Assembly: GCA_963277665.1 (NCBI GenBank)
Contig: OY728145.1
Span: 953,351,033-953,415,032, forward strand
DNA from: Viscum album
Lineage: Eukaryota; Streptophyta; Magnoliopsida; Santalales; Viscaceae
Direction: 5' to 3'
Length of the DNA: 64,000 bases
The position numbers and the translations under genes are program-made. The notes beneath the pieces are model-generated. The model did not search any database. It saw only the letters and a program-made list of their open reading frames with translations, and was not told the DNA's origin. Every line of letters begins with the position of its first letter. The stretch's first letter is position 1. Shown piece after piece: positions 12,599 through 24,310 of the stretch.

Positions 12599-14137
12599 AA
12601 ACTAGATCATCCCCATGAGTCATAGTTGTTAATAAAACAACTCTATGTAATATCGTCAAATATTAACCCCATATAGGGAAAATCAGTTTCCCCTACCTGT
12701 AAGGATCCATTGAATTTTTAGATGTTCTTGGTTGAAACATTATATGAAAATGAAATCGCATCATGGATAGGTATTATAACATCATCTAGTGTCACTTTTA
12801 TAAAAATTATATATTTAAAGCCATTCCAAATGAGTGAAATGAGGATCCACTTGCAAATCACCCATTTGGTAGCACCACTCACCAATGAACACCCCTCATT
12901 GAGCATCCACATATGTAAAAAATCATACCCTCTAGAAGTTTTAAATGATTTTAGGAATGAAAAACATCTAATCCATGCCAATTGAATAATTATATAGATG
13001 TATCTAATGTATGAAAAAATCTCTAACTATATTGTGCTACCACATTGGCTTTCAATTCAAATGATAGAACAATCAATGCTTCCTAAACTACAATCGGTGT
13101 TTAAAAAAACTAAGGAATATAGAAGACACAACACTTCCAATAATTTGTTATAAAACACAGTTGTAGAAATAAACATGTGTTATATTATCCAAATAAATGA
13201 GGATAAAACAAGGGTAGATGATAAAATGATCATACCTCAAGAATCCTTTGCCTTTTCTTGCATTTCCACCTCTATCACACGCATCTAATCATGAACATCT
13301 CCTATTCACATATCTTGTTTTCTTCCATGATCAATCACTGTCCCATGTAGATGTTTATGGTGACTATCATGATGCTACCCCTAGGATGAACCATTCGACT
13401 TTAGATTCATAACATAATGTAGTAGGACCTATTATTTAAAATTATACAAAGAAAACTCCTTCTACTAGTAAAAATGGGTTTAATGTCCCATCTAAAACAA
13501 GACACCCACTATATTGAGAAAATAAGTCTAGAAGTGGACATGTAATATACAAAAATAAAATTAAAATTAAACTATGCTATTTTTTTTGAATCCTTATACC
13601 ATATAAGGATGTAATGGGATGTTCAGTGTTCAGTTCCCAAGTAGTTAAAAACTAGAATACCTAAACGTCAATGACCAACATTTAGAAGCTCTACACCTAT
13701 AGACAAATGGGTGTCCACTCTCATAGGTACTAACTAATAGTTTAAGAAACTATTAAATAACTTCTACCTTCTTATATGCCACCAGTTATATAAGAATTGG
13801 AAATAGGTTTACTATATACCTGTCAACTCGGTGTAAATCCTCATATATATTTCAGGATTTGGAGTCCCCATTAAGAATGAAACCAAGGGAAAATTGAATG
13901 AGCCCTTTAAACATGATCCCAAGATCCTAAAATCTATAACTCCCACACTAGATATAGATAAACTCTTTCCACGTTGATTATGTCATAATTAATAAATTGA
14001 ATTAAAAATGTAACTCCTACTGAATGACTAGACACCAAAAATATCTCTTCTTGTGGTCACTAATATACATATACACCATTGAAATTTTCCTCCCACATCA
14101 GTATAACTTTAAATATTATCCAATAATCAATCCTATA
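12599..14137. other. Unrecognised A+T-rich sequence right of solo LTR B
   Basis: This continues the DNA that was split by B. Positions 12718-12985 are open on both strands (87 codons each), but neither product has a motif I recognise. No tRNA, hairpin terminator or clear repeat is visible. Confidence 0.4.
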
Positions 14138-14317
14138 ATGTTAGAACAAAAAATATCCACATTAAAGGGGGTTATATTTGACAATAGATGGGGATATAAC
14201 CCGTTCTAAAGACATAAGCAACGGTTGTCAGTAACCGCTGCTAATGTGGCCACCCACTGTCATTATAGGCGGTTTTTAGTAGGCACAGGTAATGTCATGG
14301 TCACTATATCATTGGTT

Positions 14318-14349
14318 ACATTAGAGGGGGTTAAAACCCCCTCTAATGT
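14318..14349. repeat. Perfect 15-bp-arm palindrome
   Basis: ACATTAGAGGGGGTT, two A bases, then AACCCCCTCTAATGT. The same half-sequence recurs singly in the right part of element C, as expected for subterminal repeats that bind a transposase. Confidence 0.85.
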
Positions 14350-14504
14350 TGAAAAAAATCAGTACAAAAAATTGTTTTTTAGGGGGTTATAGTTGTAACT
14401 ACCACTATATATATGGCCTTAGGGGCAGTTGTGACAACCACCCCTATAACATTTGAGCTATTTTTAAAAAAATACTTTTTTAAAAAATTTCACAACCCTC
14501 CTTC

Positions 14505-14740
14505 TCACCATTCAGTGTTCTCCCATTGATCCCTCTAGTTCCCCATTCCCTTGACTCCCTATGCTCTGCTCCCTCCCGTTACCCACTCTCCCAGTGCTCC
14601 CCATTACCTCACAGCTCTCATAGCCTCCCTCTAGTTCATCCGATCTTGACCCCATCGACCCTTTAGGTTCTCCTGATTTTTGCCCCAGTAACCTCCACCC
14701 TCCCTCTAGTTCCCCCGATCCTTACCCCAGGGACCGCATC
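14505..14740. repeat. C/T-rich imperfect repeats in element C
   Basis: Repeated short units around CCCTCTAGTTCC, CCCGATCTTGACCCC and CTCCCATTG make a pyrimidine-rich island inside A+T-rich DNA. No coding potential is evident. Confidence 0.5.
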
Positions 14741-14829
14741 ATGGAGATATATAGAAAAATAAAACACTAAATGATTAGAAGCAAGAACCGTAAGAAACAA
14801 ATGCAGCTAGAACTGAACCGGCTAACCAC

Positions 14830-15985
14830 ATTGGAAAACGCATCTTATTTTCCAAGTTACACATGAATGTATTTATGTATTTTTAACTATTTGGTATAAT
14901 AAATATTTTTAATAGAATCTCTTTTAATTAATTTAAATAATATATATATATATATATATTATTTAATAATTTTACTTCTATATGAAATTACATATATTTA
15001 ATATTATATTTTATATAGCACGTGAATATAGTATACAAGTATATGTGCATATATTGTACTTATATAAATAATTGTGTGTGTTTCTTTTTCATAACAATAA
15101 TATTATTAATTATTATTATTCTTATTATATCTATTTGTTAATATATAAAAATTATATGTTCATTTTATAAATGCTATAAATTTATTTTATGATTTATATC
15201 AAAGATATATTATATTTAATACATTTTTAATTTTTATTTAGGTAAATTATTTATATAGTTAATGTTATATATATATATATATTTAAATAATATATATAAG
15301 TATTCACTTAATATATTTATATAAGGTTTTTAAAAATATATTTATATAATGTATTTAATACATATATTTATTTATATTTATATTAATATATATATATATA
15401 TATATGTATTTATATAAACTGTATAATACTATATAAAATTAATATAAAAATAATATTATTATATGATATGTAATTAATAAAAATAATAATATTATATGTA
15501 AATAATATTATTTTTTATAATATATTTTTATAAACAATCAATATTATATGAAATACAATTTATATAAGAATATACTTAATATTATATGAAACAAATTTTT
15601 ATATACTACAAAATTAATATTATATAAAATAAAATTTATATGAATATTTATATAATATATGTCAATAAATATATTTATTATTGTGTAAATTAATATATAT
15701 TCATATTTCCATAAATATAATTCTATAATATTTTGTACATTAATATAAAATTATTTGTATAAATTCTATTTTATAAAATAGGAATTATATAAAATATAAA
15801 GGCATAAACATATTATATAAAAATAAATTTATTATTATTATAATACAATTTATAAAAACTACAATCCAGGGATTTTATAAGATATATTTTGTAATTAAAT
15901 TATATTTTTGTATATATTTAAATAATATGTTAATGATTTTTATTATTAACAATTAATATTATATGAAAAAGAATTTATACAAAAA
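14830..15985. repeat. Extreme A+T-rich tract with (TA)n runs
   Basis: More than 1.1 kb consists almost entirely of A and T, with TA microsatellites near 14941-14960, 15266-15282 and 15386-15405. The short stretch right of the copia element (40558-40720) has the same composition and another (TA)n run, consistent with one tract split by the insertion. Confidence 0.7.
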
Positions 15986-15990
15986 AATGT

Positions 15991-17975
15991 TGTTGGTCGG
16001 AGTGGATACTCAATAGGGGTGAATTGAGTTACAATTAAAATTTCTGTTAAAAATATTTCTCTTAAAATCCCCCAATTTAAAAACTAAGTTAAACTGTAGT
16101 GAATTTGTAAAACTGTATTGGTTCGATTAGGTTCTCAAAATATTTATTAGGTCTTAGTTAATTTAATAAGAAGAATAATTTCCTTTTGAAACTAACCTAC
16201 TGATTTAAAAAAATTACAAACACTTGCTAGATTAACTATCAAAGTAAGTTTAAAACAAATTGAGTTTCAAATAATTAGCAGCAGAAAATAAAGTATGTAA
16301 TATAATTTATACTTAATCTAAGATGCATAGAATATATAACCAAGAGGTTCAGTCTCAAGCTGAGACTTAGTCTTCTCAAATAATTTATATAAATTTGATC
16401 CACACCCTATATCGGAGTAATCAACAGTGCAAAGACAGTCCATGTACTAAGACCTCTACCACAGTTATTCGTGGGAAAACAAAAACAACAACACACTAGT
16501 TGTCCAGGTCCTACATGACCTCTACCACTATCCACAATGGGATACAAGAGAGTAAAATAAGTTTTGTGTGAGGATTTAGAAATCCCCCAGCTTAGCTCAG
16601 GAGACAGTGTGTGTATAAAATATACAGAGTATACACACTGCTCAAAATGTAAATAGAAGAATCACTAAGAGAGTAGATATGAGTTTAGAATGCTCTAGTG
16701 ATTGGAAGTGCAGTTCTGAACTCCTTTTAATTTGACATAAATGCTTCTGAGTCCTTCTCTAGTTTTTTGGTTGGAAAACAGAGTGTCGTTTGCTTCCTTG
16801 GTTTTCAGGTTCAGCTTGATCAGCTTGAGTGTATGAGCAGATCGTTGTAGTTCTTCACTCCTTGACTGAAGTTTGGTTTGTGTTCTCTTCTTGTATGGAT
16901 CCCTTCATGTTTTCCTGGTGGTCTTCGAGTATGGATGTAGTCTTTCTGTATGCACCACTTTACAGCAATCTTTTTCCCTTTTTCTGCACCCTCTTACGCA
17001 ACCTCTTGTTATTGTTTTTCCCGGTCTTTGTCCTTTATTTTATAGCTTTCTACACCAACAATGGGAATGATTCCCTTTTTACAGGTATGATGTATGGTTC
17101 GCTGACCTGCAAAAACTATCATTAAATAACATTAATTGCATTAAAATCATCAAATATGACTGTTCCTTAATAAATAAATAATGTTGACAAAAGTAGAGTT
17201 TTGGAATTAGTGACTGGTAAGTCTTTCATCAGTAGCTTTCTATCGGTAGATATGTAATGGTGGACTTTGTATAGTAGTGAGCTTCTATCAGTAGCTCTTT
17301 GTCCTTGTATCGGTAGCTCCTTGAATCGGTAGCTGTTGTTTTGTGTATCAGTATCTCTATGTACCGGTGACTCCTTCTATCGGTAGCTCTTGTTCTATCG
17401 GTAGCTCGCTTGTATCGGTGGCTCGTTTTGTATTCGTGACTGTCTGTATCGGTAAAATTTGTATCGGTAGCTTGTGCATATTGGTAGCTTCATTCTGTTA
17501 GAGTGATTAGTGAATACCAGTAGACTTATGCATACCGACAGACTTGTTCTATTGGTAACTCAGCTTCTATTGATAGGTGTCTGTATCGGTGGATGTGATC
17601 TATCAATGGAATGTGCTTACCGGTGGACTTATACATACCGGTAGCTCTGTGTATCAGTGGCCTTTTCTTATCAGTGACTATCTCTATCGATAGACTAAGT
17701 ACTGGTAGATCTATATTAGTATCTATAAGCATATCAGTGACTTAACACATATATGCTTTATTCAAAACATATCCGATTGAGTTAGAATTATTCCAAAATT
17801 CATATAAACATAGATAAATATTGATTAACATATTTCAAAGATTATTTTAATATTATTATCATCTTGATAAGAGAATTCCATAGATTGAAAGAATTAATAC
17901 ATAGATAAACATTATTTGGGATTATCAAAGTATGTGAAAGCACAATTGGGATTATCAAAATAGGCGAGGTCTAAA
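15991..17975 (-). repeat. Element D 3' LTR
   Basis: This is the copy of 38572-40557. On the minus strand it ends CCGACCAACA. The part around 17218-17745 is an array of CTATCGGTAG-like motifs. The short open frames it contains (for example 16829-17125) are also present in altered form in the other LTR and are not coding. Confidence 0.9.
17218..17745. repeat. CTATCGGTAG-like array in the 3' LTR of D
   Basis: About 30 degenerate copies of TATCGGTAGCT or TACCGGTAGA, spaced about 12-25 bases apart, with spacers such as CTTGT and TCTGTG. The core is a near-palindrome like the one arrayed in LTR A. Confidence 0.85.
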
Positions 17976-17980
17976 ATCTA

Positions 17981-17990
17981 CCCCTTTTTT
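17981..17990 (-). other. Element D polypurine tract
   Basis: The minus strand reads AAAAAAGGGG five bases before the 3' LTR, the expected place for plus-strand DNA priming. Confidence 0.65.
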
Positions 17991-18067
17991 ATAATCACAA
18001 CTTATGATATTATACGCCCAAAATAATTAGTAATCTATCAAAAGATATTTCATTAGATCGAATTGCA

Positions 18068-18401
18068 TCAGAGAAAACTATGTATTATAAAACATATATA
18101 GAAAGATAAAATATAAAAAAAATGTACAAGAGGAAAATGAATTAAACTCATAAAAGTTAGTATTACTCCCCATTTGTCATAAAAGATATTAGTTCTCTCT
18201 CGCAGATATGTTTCCTTTAGATAGCATTTCTCCCCCTTTGTGATAATCAAAAAGTGGGACAAGAAGGAAATACAGGAGAAGAGATGTAACAGAGGGTAAA
18301 ATAAAGTAAGATCATATATATATCTTGGAGAAAAAAGATAAAAAAATACATAAATAATAAAAATACATGTGATTCCTATAAAAAATCCTAGCAACTGATC
18401 A
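18068..18401 (-). other. 3' untranslated region of element D
   Basis: The stretch between the end of the extra frame and the polypurine tract is A+T-rich. It is open in another frame (18484-18068) for a very hydrophobic product, but that frame overlaps the extra ORF end out of register and is treated as chance. Confidence 0.4.
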
Positions 18402-19027
18402 ATCCACATCCTCATAATGAGATTTACGCTTGGGATCAGAAGAGGAATCAGGTGTGGTGGATGCAGGTGGAGGCTTAAAAACACCAGATATGATCAGAGG
18501 CTGGTTGAGCTACTGAAACTGTTCATGGCTTGTACTGTGTAGCTCTCGGAGTGATCATAAGATTAAGGCTTCAGATATCTTGGGCTAGATTCATCTGAGA
18601 AGGAGAAGTAGCAGACGTAGATGCGGGAAAAGCTGGAGCTATAATCACTGGTCGAGCATCATCATACAGGAAAGGAAACAAGAGGTTTCTCAAAATCCAT
18701 AATGATTCCTCCTCCTGTTTCCATGGCAGAAATGAAATTGTCCTTGTTTTCCATGAATTTTTCCAGTGCAGGTGTCAACTTTCTGAGCTTGCTGACATAT
18801 TATCTGAAGGCATGATTGACTGGTTGTAGCTTCATGTTTTCTAACATAATCTTGAAATGGTTGTTGAGCTGATTCATGGTGTAAACCCTTTGAAAATAGT
18901 ATTCTACCTTGTCTTTCACCTCTTTTTGAGAAACATAAGCTTCTATCATATATTCTTGAACAATCTTCATGATATCTATAGTGGTATATCTAGTAGAAGT
19001 CACCACTTTGGTCAGATCAGATGAGCC
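18399..19027 (-). pseudogene. Element D extra 3' reading frame, C-terminal part
   Basis: This continues the extra frame of D that starts at 34000 and is interrupted by E at the AACAG target site. The readable protein includes TTIDIMKIVQEYMIEAYVS and a polar C-terminus with SSSDPKRKSHYEDVD before a TGA at 18399. It is rich in charged residues with predicted helices and has no evident membrane segment. At least one in-frame stop lies near 18800. Such ORFs downstream of pol occur in Maximus/SIRE elements and have been called envelope-like; nothing in this part shows an envelope function. Confidence 0.6.
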
Positions 19028-20804
19028 AACAGTGTAACACCCGAGACTTTTATGAGAAATATTTTGTTTTTAAGTTATATAAATCATCAAAGGAATCTTT
19101 CGCTACACACAATCGCGACCTTCCTCGATAGCATGTATAGTACGCAATATCGAGTTCCACTAAACAATGATATATTATTATAATATTATAAACTAGCCGT
19201 TATGAATAGTATTAACTGAATTTCAAATTTTACAACATTATTATTCATCTTACACATTTTCTAGAACAAGGTAAGAGAGCAAAATAATTTTTTTGGGTAA
19301 AATAAGTATTTATCAAAAAATGCAGTTTTTCCGCCTTTTGATGGAGCACCCACATTAAATCTAGTTTTTGACACATTTATAAGTTCAATTTGTCAAAATA
19401 CAATTCTTCTTTTGAATCAGGATATAAAAATTTACTTAGGATAAATTTTTGATATTTTTCTGATAACTTTCATATTTTGATGAATAGTAAAAATACGCTA
19501 ATTTTTAATTAAAAACAACTTTTTTCATTGAGATAATTTAAATGGTTAAATTATAATATTGAATGTTTTTAAAGTATAGAAATAATATATTTTTACCATT
19601 TAATATAATGTATGTCATTAGCATTAATTTCACATTGAATTCATAGGTAAAAACATTTCAATCTTTGGCAATGTTTTAACTTCTAAAACCTGTTTTCTTA
19701 ACAACGAGATTTATTTTAAATTAATTAATGAAACTTATATGTTATGAATTTTGAAAAATGGATTCCATATTCAGAATCAGTGGGTACAAATTATGTTAAT
19801 AGGCTACTTTTTATTTTTGGGCATTATGAATAGTAACTACGGTAAATTTTATTTACCATAGTTAAAGGTAAATCGGGTAATTAAGGGTAATATAAGATTA
19901 TAAAATTACCCTAACACCTGACAAAATCCTATTGGATGACTAAAAGTCGACCCATATCATCTAAGGGTCGGATTAGATTCATTTAATAGAGTTTTTTCCA
20001 TGAAAATAATTTAATTATTATTAAAACCAAATAATGTGACAACATGTCACTTTCTTAAATCTTATAAGTATAATAATTTTAATTTAGTGATAAAATTCAT
20101 GAAACTTCGATCATTAATAGTATCAAAAAAGATAATATAATTATCTACATCATAGGAATTTATTTAGAATTTTTAGGGATTAAATAATTATCATTAATTA
20201 CGACACAGTGGTGATGTTGAAATTATTTTATTAAGTAAAATATCAAACAAATGGTTTTAAAAATAATGAAATAAATATTATATGAACTATTTAATGTTCT
20301 CCACTAATTTTATAGACACATATGACATTTTATTAATCTATTAATGATTTTAGTTCGAACATATCCTCTGTATATATTTTATTTAAATTCAAATAAATTA
20401 ATAGTGTTAAAATTGATACTATTTCTATTTTATAAAAATAACATATTATAAAATTGATTAAAAATCACAAAAATATTTAAAAATTATAAATTAAAATCTA
20501 TATGGTCTACAATGTCATATAGTGTCAAATATGGAAAATTCACAACACATATGTAATTAATAATAATAATTTAAAATTTAGAATATTATTACCACAAATA
20601 CAATTAAATTGATAAATAAGGATAAATCAAGTTGGTAGTGTTTAAAATAAATTCCTAACATGTCTAAATTTTTTTGGTTGATGAGATTACAACCCTATAT
20701 CATCTAATCTTCGGATATGAGTCATTTTGGACGTTTTTATATGGGGTTGGGATTTAATATAAACTAATATTTCTTATATTTGCAAAGGTGCCCTTCTCCT
20801 CCCT

Positions 20805-20813
20805 TATAAAAGG
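20805..20813 (+). promoter_or_regulatory. TATA box, 5' LTR of E
   Basis: TATAAAAGG preceded by CTCCTCCCT and followed by GCACCTCCTCC. This is the likely promoter for the full-length RNA; transcription should begin near 20835-20840. Confidence 0.75.
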
Positions 20814-21152
20814 GCACCTCCTCCCTATCCTCCTCACACCAATTTGAGCCTTCAAGCTCGGCCAACCCCTGCCAATATCTCCTCTCCACTTCCCTAGAAT
20901 CATCATAGAGGTTCTGGTCTTTTTCAAAGACAAACCCTAGTGCCCTAAGAGGAGGTTAAGAAGAGGCGCATCAAAAAGAGGTAATATCCATTACCGATCC
21001 TTTCCAAATTCTTTCTTCTTCAACTTCTTCTTATTTAGTTGTTTCATTATGAAGTAATAACATCAGTATCACTCATATACTGATATGTTATTATAATTAT
21101 GAATCATCCCTGTTACAACATTTATCCATCCTATGGAAAACGAAATCACCGC

Positions 21153-21184
21153 GCGTGCGTACATACGGAATACCGTCTCCACAC
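21153..21184 (+). other. LTR hairpin 1, 5' LTR of E
   Basis: Arms GCGTG and CACAC flank a 22-base loop starting CGTACATACGG and ending ATACCGTCTC. The 3' LTR copy has CACGC, so pairing is perfect there and a G-to-A change has broken one pair here. Confidence 0.55.
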
Positions 21185-21337
21185 CGTGGTGTAATCTATT
21201 TTTCCCCAAAACCTTACTTGGATAGGTATAATGGTGTAAATAATTACTATATATGATTATTGTAATGTTATATTGATTCTGAAATAGTATACATACACTC
21301 CAATATAATTCCACGATCATGGGAATGATATCATCGC

Positions 21338-21369
21338 TCGTGCGTACGTACGGAATACCATCTCCACGA
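21338..21369 (+). other. LTR hairpin 2, 5' LTR of E
   Basis: Arms TCGTG and CACGA with a 22-base loop (CGTACGTACGG to ATACCATCTC), followed by TGTGATGTGATTCGTTCC. It lies 185 bases after hairpin 1. Confidence 0.65.
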
Positions 21370-22720
21370 TGTGATGTGATTCGTTCCACATGATCTTCAT
21401 TGCATAATGATTATATAAATGAATTTAATGAATAGATATGATATATAGTAAATTAATACCATTCTGGAAATGATATATCTATAACCTAAAGAAAAGAATA
21501 AGAATTTATTCGACAAAACACGCATAAGAACAAAAAGTTATAAACACCCGAATAACAAGTAGTAATGAAATATTACTACTAAGAAGATAAGAATATGACC
21601 ATATCTGATATCATAACAATAATTATGATTCTTTAATAAGTCAATAACATTATTCAAATCATTATACAGGAGGTTCGGACACTTACAAGGCAAATCGGAC
21701 CTAAGGTAAGGGATAATTTTGCAAATCTCATTTTTATCCGAGATTGCTTATTAGTAAGTATTTACTGGGGTTATTGTTATCATCCATGTCAATGTTTCCT
21801 AAAAATGGTTTCATGTATGTTTAAATTACTTTTTACCCATTTTGACTTTTACCCCATGGTATGGAAGGAATCTTTTTTTTTTTTACCCTACAAGGTACTT
21901 TTTGACTTTTCTGACAAAAGTACGAGAAGAATGTTTTTTTAACGTATACGACATGAAAGGATTTTTACGGTTTTATAAAGCCTTATTTTCATGAAGCTTC
22001 CTCCAAAATATTTCATGACTATTTTCAGAAAAATCATTTTCTTTTAAAATTGCATGACATTTTTTGAAAACAAAATGATTTTGAAGTAGAAAGGATATTT
22101 TCCTCAAGAGTGGAGTTCATTTTTTATCAAAATTATTTTCCATCTAAGATAATATAGGGTTATGTTTCTATCCCTATTATTATATTGATTTGATTATGTT
22201 GTGATGGAATTATTTTTATGAATTCATTTATCTTATATGAATTGTTTTATGATGTCATGATTTTTAAGAATCCCATTTTTATTACATGGGTTATGAAATG
22301 ATGTATGATTTATAATTTTGTGGCCCACATAAGAAGGGTATCATTATGAGATGGGTGGGAGATATATCTCCGTCCAATGCATTGGGTAATGATTTTATAT
22401 CTCACGAGATAGACTTGGCTGGAATGGCCGGTTTAACCAGTTCAGTGAAACAGGATTGAAACGAGGAGTGAACTCTGTTCAGAAAAAGGCTTTTTCCACT
22501 AAGATAGTCTTGGAAATGAGTCTTGACTAACAAGAAATGATTCTCTATGATTATGTGTGTATGCCACAAAGTTTCATGTTTTAAGTTATGATTATTGGGA
22601 TTACATTCCACTACTATGATTTATCCCATGTTATGAAATTATGATTTCTTTTGCAGGTTAAGATTTCCAAAAGTTATGTTCCTAAGTATATGATGTGATT
22701 GATATTTCTTTTGTTTAACC

Positions 22721-22743
22721 TTACTGAGAATTTGAGCTCACCC
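22721..22743 (+). promoter_or_regulatory. Conserved U5 motif, 5' LTR of E
   Basis: TTACTGAGAATTTGAGCTCA then CCC, followed by a T-rich stretch and TTTCCCCAGG. The latter resembles a splice acceptor, but no matching donor has been identified. Confidence 0.55.
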
Positions 22744-22989
22744 TTTTGTATGTTTTATTTCCCCAGGTCAGGAAGAAGGTTATTAAGTAGGATATTCCAA
22801 AAAGGGACTCTAGATATGATGAAATAAATGGGAGGCAAAGTAGATGCTTTATGAACCAGTTGTTTATGTTTCTGAGTTTCTAAAGACTCTATACCTATAC
22901 GGTCCTTTCTTGGTTCTGTTATATGTTGTAATAAGTGTGCTTAAATTCGGAAGTAATGACAATGTATGTAATGTATGGGTCGTTATAGT

Positions 22990-23001
22990 TGGTATCAGAG
23001 G
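22990..23001 (+). other. Element E primer binding site
   Basis: TGGTATCAGAGG, two bases after the LTR end, matches the complement of the 3' end of initiator tRNA-Met except at the last base. Confidence 0.9.
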
Positions 23002-23239
23002 AAAGGTATAGTCAACCTTTGGAAACTATGATGTGAAAGCCTTAGTAAGAATCCTAAGGATAAGTCTAAGAATAGAACACAATCTTAGTGTTTTAGAAAT
23101 GACCATGAATAACCTAGGATAAGACCTTAAGTGTGAAATTTTATTCTTGATTATGTGGTTTTCCTATTATAATGAGTGTTGCTAACACTATTCTTCTTGG
23201 TTTTAGTCAATAGTTGGAACCTGAAGGAACCGTGTTAAT

Positions 23240-24310
23240 GTGGAATGCGACAGGCAATGCAATGATTGTCCCCCTGAGCAACCAAACGTTATGGGAGATG
23301 GAATGAAAAATCTTATAGCCATGATCACACAACATTCTCAAGTTATGAATCATGGAGGACTTCCAAACATGCAAAGGAAGGAGCAACATTCTATTGAATC
23401 CTTCATGAGGCAGCATCCACCTTCTTTCAGCGGGTCTACTGATCCATTAGTTTCTGAACAATGGATTTGTACTACTGAGAAGATATTTTCAGTTCTTCAA
23501 TGTTCTGAACATGATAAAGTCATCCTAGCAGTGTATCGTTTGGAAGGAGATGATGATCAATGGTGGAATCTTATTAAGAATACAAGGCAAATGGATGAAA
23601 TTGAGTCCATGGAATGGGATGAGTTCAAGAACTTATTTTTCAATAAGTACTTCCCTCATATTCTCTGAATAAAGATAGAGAAAGAGTTTCTTGAACTGAA
23701 GCAAAAGGATGATGAATCTATTTGTACCTATGAAGCAAATTTTACAAGACATGCAAGGTACGCTTCTGGTATTATTATCCAACCAGAGATTAAGATCGAT
23801 CAATTATTTAGTGGCTTAAAACCAAGTCTTCGAAGGGCGTTATCCATAAGGGACTTCAATAGCTACGAGGAAATCGTTCTATGTGCTCTCAAAGTCGAGA
23901 TGGAGATTGGAGTAACCCGTTAGTCATATGGGTTTGATAAGAAGAGTAAAATGGAATTCAAAGGAAAATCTAAAGAGCACACTGAAAAGAAGATGAGCTT
24001 TCCCTTATTCTCAAAGTGTGGAAAGAAACATGGAGGGACTTGTCTTAAAGGGACAAGTAAATGTTTCAAATGTGGAAAGGAAAGTCATCGAGCATTTGAA
24101 TGCCACAATGATGGGAAGAAGATGTCTAATGATGCAAACAAAGGAAGGGAAACACAGAATGAACCTACTACACTTCAATGTTTCAAGTGCAAGGAGATGG
24201 GGCATTAGGACAATCATTGCCCAAATCCAAGGGTTGATGATGATGGTCGACGTCAACAAACTCTTAAGGCTAAAGACAAAGTAAAGTCTCATGCAATTTC
24301 TATCAGTGAT
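23240..24310 (+). pseudogene. gag: Element E gag (capsid and nucleocapsid), with three in-frame stops
   Basis: The ATG at 23240 starts a frame that stays in register with pol to 27691. Residues about 55-145 form the retrotransposon gag core (FSGSTDPLVSEQWI, DDQWWNLI, WDEFKNLFFNKYFP). Two CCHC zinc knuckles follow: CFKCGKESHRAFEC (24062-24103) and a second at 24179-24220 that contains a stop. Stops are TGA at 23666, TAG at 23921 and TAG at 24206; each fits a single C-to-T change from an Arg or Gln codon. There are no frameshifts. Gag packages the RNA into particles in the cytoplasm. Gag and pol seem to be one polyprotein, and the split at 24310 is for convenience. Confidence 0.9.

Larger units (their letters stand above)
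14138..15990. mobile_element. Element C, left part: probable non-autonomous CACTA-like DNA transposon remnant
   Basis: The region from about 14138 starts with a degenerate form of the other end (ACATTAAAGGGGGTTATATTT here against ACATTATAGGGGGATATTTAT in the reverse complement near 41345) and contains G5/C5-rich subterminal repeats such as ACCCCCTCTAATGTT, also found near 41276. A C-rich stretch and a long A+T tract follow up to the copia insertion. No transposase is present. The left terminus lacks an intact CACTA motif, so the boundary is approximate. Confidence 0.4.
19033..22987 (+). repeat. Element E 5' LTR
   Basis: It runs from TGTAACACCCGAG to GGGTCGTTATA. The first 1.77 kb (U3) is A+T-rich and ends at TATAAAAGG (20805). 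Downstream lie a pyrimidine-rich start region, two hairpins (21153-21184 and 21338-21369), and the U5 motif at 22721-22743 about 245 bases before the end. No coding sequence. Confidence 0.95.

Noticed and set aside
12718..12985. Open frames of 87 codons on both strands over the same bases
   Set aside because: Mutual openness on both strands in A+T-rich DNA is likely chance; neither product has a known motif.
16829..17125. 98-codon frame in the copia LTR
   Set aside because: The other LTR (39511-39720) has only a shortened, altered version, and the product is a low-complexity Phe/Leu-rich sequence.
17218..17745. Regular short repeats with spacers that might suggest a CRISPR array
   Set aside because: Repeat units are about 10 bases, degenerate and irregularly spaced, in a eukaryotic retrotransposon LTR.
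18068..18484. Minus-strand open frame of 138 codons for a very hydrophobic protein near the 3' end of element D, resembling a membrane anchor of an envelope
   Set aside because: It overlaps the end of the extra frame in a different register, and its hydrophobicity follows from T-rich 3' untranslated sequence read as Phe, Leu and Ile codons.
22402..22611. Minus-strand frame of 69 codons found in both LTRs of E (also 31105-31329)
   Set aside because: Its presence in both copies only reflects LTR duplication; it is antisense, short and without a motif.
22750..22770. TTTCCCCAGG in LTR E as a splice acceptor
   Set aside because: It fits the consensus, but no donor or spliced product can be shown from sequence and the AG is not kept in B or A.
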